From Hymenobacter qilianensis (GTDB lineage Bacteria; Bacteroidota; Bacteroidia; Cytophagales; Hymenobacteraceae): 64,000 bases of DNA. This document shows positions 57,974 to 64,000 of the stretch, piece by piece. The position numbers and the translations under genes are program-made. The notes below the pieces were generated by a model that was not told where the DNA came from, made no database searches, and was given only the letters and a program-made list of their open reading frames with translations. The stretch's first letter is position 1; every line of letters begins with the position of its first letter. The DNA lies in NCBI RefSeq assembly GCF_014489555.1, contig NZ_CP060784.1, positions 1,240,001 to 1,304,000 on the forward strand, given 5' to 3'.

Positions 57974-59602
57974 TTACTTCAGCTCCAGCACCACCACCGA
58001 CTGGGGTGGCAGCTCCACGGCCAGGTTGCCGCCGCGCTTCTTAGCGCCAGAAAAGCTCCCCAGCTTCACTTTGTTGGGGTTGTCAAACGAGTTATAGTCG
58101 CTCACGCTGGCCGAGGTCAGAATCCGGCCGGACACGGTTTTCCAGGTTACGCCGGGCAGGGCGGTTTCCAGCTTCAGGGTCTTTTTGGTATCCAGGTTTA
58201 CCAGGGAGATGTGAACGGCGCCACTGGCGTCTTTGGAAGCTGAAGCGTTCAGGGCGGGCACTTTGTCGTTGCCCATTACATAATCAGGGCTGGTGAATTG
58301 CAGGGGCATGTATTGGGCATCCTGGTGCACCTGATATAGATCAAAAACGTGGTAGGTGGGCGTGAGCAGCATCTTTTCCTTGTCCGTCAGCACGAGTGCT
58401 TGCAGTACGTTCACGGCCTGAGCCAAATTTGCCCCCCGCACCCGGTCGCAGTGATTGTTGAAGATGTTGAGCGTGGTGCCCGCTACCAGCGCGTCGCGCA
58501 GGGAGTTTTGCTGGAACAAAAAGCCGGGGTTGGTGCCGGGCTCCACATCGGTCCACACGCCCCACTCATCCACCAGCAAGGCTACCTTTTTGTCCTTGTC
58601 GTACTTGTCCATGATGGCAGCGTGCTTGGTCACCACGGCTTCCATTTTCAGGCAGTTCTTCATGGTGTTGAAGTACTCCTGCTCGTTGAAGCCGGTGGCC
58701 TTGCCCTTGCTGCCAGTCCAGCTGCCGGTGGGCAGCGTGTATTGGTGCAACGTGAGGCCCCACATCTGGTTGAGCGGAATATTTTTCATGCACGTCTCCG
58801 TCCAGTGAGCGTCGTCGCCATTGGCCCCACTCACGATTTTCTTCAGCGGAGGCGAGGCCGGGTAGTTGTGGGCGAAAGTGGCGTAGCGCTTATACACATC
58901 GGTGTAGTACTCGGCCGTCATATTGCCGCCGCAGCCCCAGCTTTCGTTGCCGATGCCCCACCAGGTTACACCGTAAGGTTTGGCTTGGCCGTTTTTGCGC
59001 CGCTCAAGCACGAGCGGCGTGTCGTCGTTGGAGTTCAGGTACTCCATCCAGCCCGCCATTTCCTGCACTGTACCACTGCCCACATTGGCCGCCAGATACG
59101 GCTCGGTGCCCAGCAGCTTACACAACTCCAGAAACTCGTGGGTACCGAAGCTGTTGTCTTCCAGATTATTGCCCCACCACATATTTAGCATCTTGGGACG
59201 TTGGGCCGTGGGCCCCACGCCGTCGCGCCAGTGATAGGTATCGGCGAAGCAGCCGCCAGGCCAGCGCAGATTGGGCACTTTTATCTTGCGCAGGGCCTCC
59301 ACAATGTCCATGCGGATACGGCCCTGTTTGGGTACGTTCAGCTTTTCATCCACCCAAAAGCCATCGTAGATACAGCGGCCCAAATGCTCGGCAAAATGCC
59401 CGTAAATGTGCTTGCTGATTTGCAGCTTAGGGTCGCCGGGCTGCACTGTTACCTGCACCGTTTGGGCGACGGCATTAAGCGTTAAGCCAAGCCCGAGTCC
59501 GGCAAGGAGCCCGACTCTTTTTCCCCACTTTCGCAGGGAAAAACGTGGCGTATTCGTCTCAAAAAAGCCCCCCAGCGGTCGGTTTGAGTGCAGTTTGGTC
59601 AT
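57974..59602 (-). CDS. GH51 alpha-L-arabinofuranosidase
   Basis: 542 residues. After an unusual N-terminus (MTKLHSNRPLGGFFETN, encoded through an intact G6 run) comes a signal-like segment VGLLAGLGLGLTLNAVAQ. The catalytic domain has ISKHIYGHFAEHLGRCIYDG, PNLRWPGGCFADTYHW, the acid/base Glu in WGIGNESWGCGG and the nucleophile Glu in ALLVDEWGVW. It removes arabinose from arabinoxylan. Because the signal peptide begins about residue 27, the true start may be an internal codon. Next upstream is a nested repeat. Confidence 0.92.
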   Translation of the reverse strand: MTKLHSNRPLGGFFETNTPRFSLRKWGKRVGLLAGLGLGLTLNAVAQTVQVTVQPGDPKLQISKHIYGHFAEHLGRCIYDGFWVDEKLNVPKQGRIRMDIVEALRKIKVPNLRWPGGCFADTYHWRDGVGPTAQRPKMLNMWWGNNLEDNSFGTHEFLELCKLLGTEPYLAANVGSGTVQEMAGWMEYLNSNDDTPLVLERRKNGQAKPYGVTWWGIGNESWGCGGNMTAEYYTDVYKRYATFAHNYPASPPLKKIVSGANGDDAHWTETCMKNIPLNQMWGLTLHQYTLPTGSWTGSKGKATGFNEQEYFNTMKNCLKMEAVVTKHAAIMDKYDKDKKVALLVDEWGVWTDVEPGTNPGFLFQQNSLRDALVAGTTLNIFNNHCDRVRGANLAQAVNVLQALVLTDKEKMLLTPTYHVFDLYQVHQDAQYMPLQFTSPDYVMGNDKVPALNASASKDASGAVHISLVNLDTKKTLKLETALPGVTWKTVSGRILTSASVSDYNSFDNPNKVKLGSFSGAKKRGGNLAVELPPQSVVVLELK

Positions 59603-59643
59603 TAGGTTTATTCTTGGACTAGAGAAATGGTGCTAAAAACAGA

Positions 59644-59831
59644 ACGTCATGCAGAGCAGCGCGAAGCATCTCGCGTGCTGAGGTATGCTAAACGAAGTCG
59701 AAGCATCTCTACTGGTAACTAATTCCAATCGGTGCTCAACGAAGCGGGAGAGATGCTTCGACAAGCTCAGCATGACATATGCTTTGGCAACCTCAGCACG
59801 CGAGATGCTTCGCGCTGCTCTGCATGACGGC
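59644..59831. repeat. Nested REP-like inverted repeat
   Basis: The outer arms (CGTCATGCAGAGCAGCGCGA and complement) enclose an inner inverted unit containing GAAGCATCTCTACTGGTAAC and GGGAGAGATGCTTCGACAAG. The inner unit is the same as in the repeat at 10095-10271. It separates the GH51 gene from transketolase. Confidence 0.8.
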
Positions 59832-59862
59832 CTTATTCGAGGAATGAATAAGGCCGTCATTT

Positions 59863-61912
59863 CTAGGAAAGAACTTCTTTGGGCTCGGTTTCGGCGGGGT
59901 TGTCTTCCAGTAACGCCTTAGCCTTCTCTACCACATTCTCTACCGTGAAGCCAAACATGGCCATCACTTCCTCACCCGGACCCGACTCGCCAAAGCGGTT
60001 CATGCTGATGACGGTGCCTTCATCGGTGGCGTACTTGTGCCAGCCAATGGGCGAGCCGGCTTCAATGGTAACGCGCTTGCGCACGGTGGGGGCAAAACTT
60101 GCCGTTGATACGCTTTGTTCTGCTGCTCAAACAGCTCCCAACTCGGCATACTCACGACCCGCGCCGCAATGCCTTGCTTCTGGAGCTCCTGCTGAGCCTG
60201 CATAGCTAATGACACTTCCGAGCCAGTAGCTATCAAAATGAGCTGAGGTTTACCACCCTCGGCTTCGCTCAGAATGTAAGCTCCTTTGGCCACGCCTTCG
60301 CGCGCCGAGCCATACTTTTCTTGATCCAGTGTAGGCAGTTTCTGGCGCGACAAAATCAAGACAACAGGCGACGCTGGCTTTGTCATAGCAACGCGCCACG
60401 ATTCTACGGTTTCGTTGGCGTCGCCGGGGCGCAGCACGATAATGTTGGGGATGGTGCGCAGGGCGGCCACTTGCTCTACCGGCTGGTGCGTAGGTCCATC
60501 TTCGCCCAAACCGATACTATCGTGGGTGAAAACGAACGTAGCGGCCGATTCGGCAAGGGCAGTGAGACGAATTGCCCCCCGCATGTAATCGGAGAAAGTG
60601 AGGAAGGTGCCACCGTACACGCGCACGCCGCCGTGGCGCGACATGCCGTTCAGGGCGCCGCCCATGGCGTGCTCGCGCACCCCAAACCAGATGTTGCTCT
60701 TCTCGTAGCTGCCCGGCTGAAAGCTCAGGTCGCCGGCGGGGGCATTTCGTTGGAGCTGGCCAGGTCGGCCGAGCCACCAAACAGAAAAGGAATCGTTTTC
60801 TTCAACGCGCTTAGCGCCTTGCCCGAGGCCTGGCGAGTAGCCAAAGCACCATCGGCGGGCGTGAAAACGGGCAGCTCCGCGTCCCAGCCAGCGGGCAGAT
60901 CGCTGGTAAAGGATGTTAGAAACTGCTCGCCTTCCTGCTTAAACTGCTGCTGGTAAGCCTCAAACTTTTGTTGCCACTCCTGCTGCAGCTTCGCGCCGCG
61001 CTGGCCGGGTTCGGCCAAGTGTTGACGTACTTCTTCGGGCACCACAAACGACTCGTCGGGGTTCCAGCCAAAATACTCCTTGACTTTGCGTAGGTTTTCG
61101 TCGCCCAGTGGGCTGCCGTGCACTTTGCTTGTGCCTTCCTGCGGACTACCAAAACCAATAATGGTTTTAATCGAAATCAGCGAAGGCCGGTCGGTCTCAG
61201 CCTGCGCCGCCCGAATAGCCTGCTCAATGCCGTCCAGATCGTTGCCGTCCATCACGCGCTGGGTGTGCCAGCCGTAGGCTTCGAATCGCATCAACGGATC
61301 CTCGGTGTAAGATAGGCTGGTGGGCCCGTCGAGACTGATATCGTTGTCGTCGTAGAGGTAAATGAGCTTGCCCAGCTTCAGGTGGCCGGCCAGGGAGGCG
61401 GCCTCAGCCGCAATTCCTTCCATCAGGTCGCCGTCGCTCACAATAGAGTACGTATAGTGATTTACTACTTCGTGCCCCTCCTTGTTGTACATGGCGGCCA
61501 AATGTGCTTCGGCCATGGCCATGCCCACGCCATTGGCGAAGCCCTGACCCAGTGGGCCCGTGGTTACTTCCACGCCCGCCGTGATGTTGGACTCCGGGTG
61601 ACCCGGCGTTTTGGAGTGCAGCTGGCGGAAGTTTTTGAGTTCCTCAAGCGGCAAATCGTAGCCATACAGATGCAGCAGGCTATACAGCAGGGCCGAGCCA
61701 TGACCAGCCGACAGCACAAACCTGTCCCGGTCGGGCCAGGCGGGATCCTGGGGGTTAAACCGCAAAAACCGCGACCACAGCACGTAGGCCATAGGCGCGG
61801 CTCCCAGCGGCAAGCCCGGATGGCCGGAATTAGCCTTCTGCACCATATCCACCGACAAAAGGCGGATGGTGCTTACACTTTGCTCTTCTACTGATATCTG
61901 CTGCTCAATCAT
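59863..61912 (-). CDS. tkt: Transketolase, two frameshifts
   Basis: About 683 residues, full length for a bacterial transketolase of the pentose phosphate pathway. The thiamine diphosphate site [13 protein letters not shown] and the substrate segments [34 protein letters not shown] and [15 protein letters not shown] are visible. The frame breaks at G5 60739-60743 (repair gives [20 protein letters not shown]) and G5 60088-60092 ([13 protein letters not shown]). An intact G6 run (MRGAIR) lies between them. It handles xylulose 5-phosphate produced by XylA and XylB, encoded just upstream on the same strand. Confidence 0.93.
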
Positions 61913-61994
61913 GCTGCGCTACATTAAATAAAACGTCCCCGGCCGGCCACGAAAATTCCCACCCAAGCAGCCAGCCGGTTCGGTTTCACTCAGT

Positions 61995-63303
<1,309 letters not shown>

Positions 63304-63326
<23 letters not shown>

Positions 63327-64000
63327 CTGTCTGGGTGGTTGTGGTTGAAAGAATCTGTTGAGTAAGAACCTTGTGCCAGCGGGCATAGGCCGATTGATAT
63401 TGTGTTTGCAGTTCCGTCGTAGGCTCCAAGGTTAGGATACGCTCCAGGCTCCCAAAGGCTTCGGCCGGGCTGGCGTACACGCCCACGCCGATACCGGCGC
63501 CGCGGGCCGCGCCCTGAGCCGCATCCGTATTATATAGCTCCAGGGTCACGTTGCCAGTATTCACAAAAGCTTCGCGGAACAGCGGGCTCAGGAACATGTT
63601 GGCGTTGCCGGCGCGCACCTTTTGCACTTGCACGCCCATGCTGCGCATAATGTCCATGCCGTAGTTCAGCGCAAACACAATTCCCTCCTGGGCCGCGCGC
63701 AGCACGTGCGCCTGCGAGTGAATATTGAAGCTCAGACCGCGCAGTTCGGCATCAGTAGGGCGGTTTTCAAGGATGCGCTCAGCGCCGTTGCCGAAGGGCA
63801 AAAACAGCAAGCCCTCCGACCCGATTGGCGCTTGAGCGGCCAGCTGGTTCATCTGGTCGTAGGGCATTTCGCCGACGATTTTGCGCAGCCAGCTATTTAG
63901 AATGCCCGTGCCGTTCATGCACATTAACACCCCGTTGCGGGGCTGCTCGGGCGTGCTGTTCACGTGGGCAAACGCATTGACGCGCGAATGCGGGTCGGAG
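63304..64000 (-). CDS. xylB: Xylulokinase, C-terminal part
   Basis: 232 residues of the C-terminal domain of an FGGY carbohydrate kinase; the gene continues past the right edge. The segment [12 protein letters not shown] and the following [31 protein letters not shown] and GIGVGVYAS are typical of XylB, where the Gly-rich turns bind ATP. It phosphorylates xylulose. Position immediately before xylA supports the call. Confidence 0.9.

Noticed and set aside
1882..61912. Programmed ribosomal frameshifting at C6/G6 runs
   Set aside because: Intact genes in the same window carry the same run without needing a shift, and the broken set includes unrelated housekeeping enzymes. A recurring base-call loss explains it more simply.
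1882..61912. Phase variation through homopolymer tracts
   Set aside because: Phase-variable tracts usually affect surface or defence genes and are longer than six bases. Here metH, transketolase and cofactor genes are hit.

Overview
The window looks like chromosome from a high-GC Bacteroidota of the Cytophagales, most like Hymenobacter. The signs are a lipoprotein-type TamA (TamL) beside TamB, paired M16 peptidases, DUF4394 proteins, a Bacteroidetes-type -7 promoter (TAnnTTTG), many short intergenic inverted repeats, and a xylan-degradation locus. I saw no rRNA, tRNA, CRISPR array, prophage or transposase gene.

Layout. 1-1657: tail of a GMC oxidoreductase and a GH1-like glycosidase. 1882-4759: two M16 peptidases, one with and one without the zinc motif. 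4860-10052: methionine branch, with a SAM riboswitch, metH and metF. 10385-13000: TPR, lipoprotein, GAF and outer-membrane genes. 13162-16829: amidase, OFA-type MFS transporter with its 49-residue partner, DUF2007 protein. 16913-19428: a sulfur-type regulatory leader (promoter, second SAM-type riboswitch, 30-codon Cys-rich ORF) ahead of an ATP-grasp/LLM flavin monooxygenase operon. 19607-33766: molybdenum island (moeA, moaC, mobA, moaE, moaD, moaA, molybdate permease, moeB, fdhD, FdhF/YdeP oxidoreductase), interrupted by small accessory genes. 34126-41786: tamL and tamB. 42101-47320: three tandem DUF4394 lipoproteins. 47530-52751: GH77 glucanotransferase, thioredoxin-reductase-like protein, sensor kinase. 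54133-64000: xylan/xylose cluster (GH115, GH10, GH51, transketolase, xylA, xylB).

Two window-wide signals stand out. First, sixteen genes are split by about 25 frameshifts. Nearly all lie in a C or G run and all are repaired by adding one base to the run. The genes include metH, transketolase, moeA and fdhF, and paralogues with the full run are intact. This looks like homopolymer undercalling rather than gene decay, so I annotate these as whole genes and give each shift position. Second, the runs are mostly copies of one DNA word, GGGGGGC followed by A/T-rich bases. It occurs dozens of times, on both strands, in all reading frames and outside genes, which suggests selection or mutation acting on DNA rather than on protein.

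The best candidates for undescribed biology are the riboswitch plus Cys-rich peptide ahead of the ATP-grasp/LLM pair, the iterated GGGGGGCWWW word, and a roughly 300-bp inverted-repeat element. Two copies of that element sit exactly between convergent genes and carry a bidirectional terminator at their centre.
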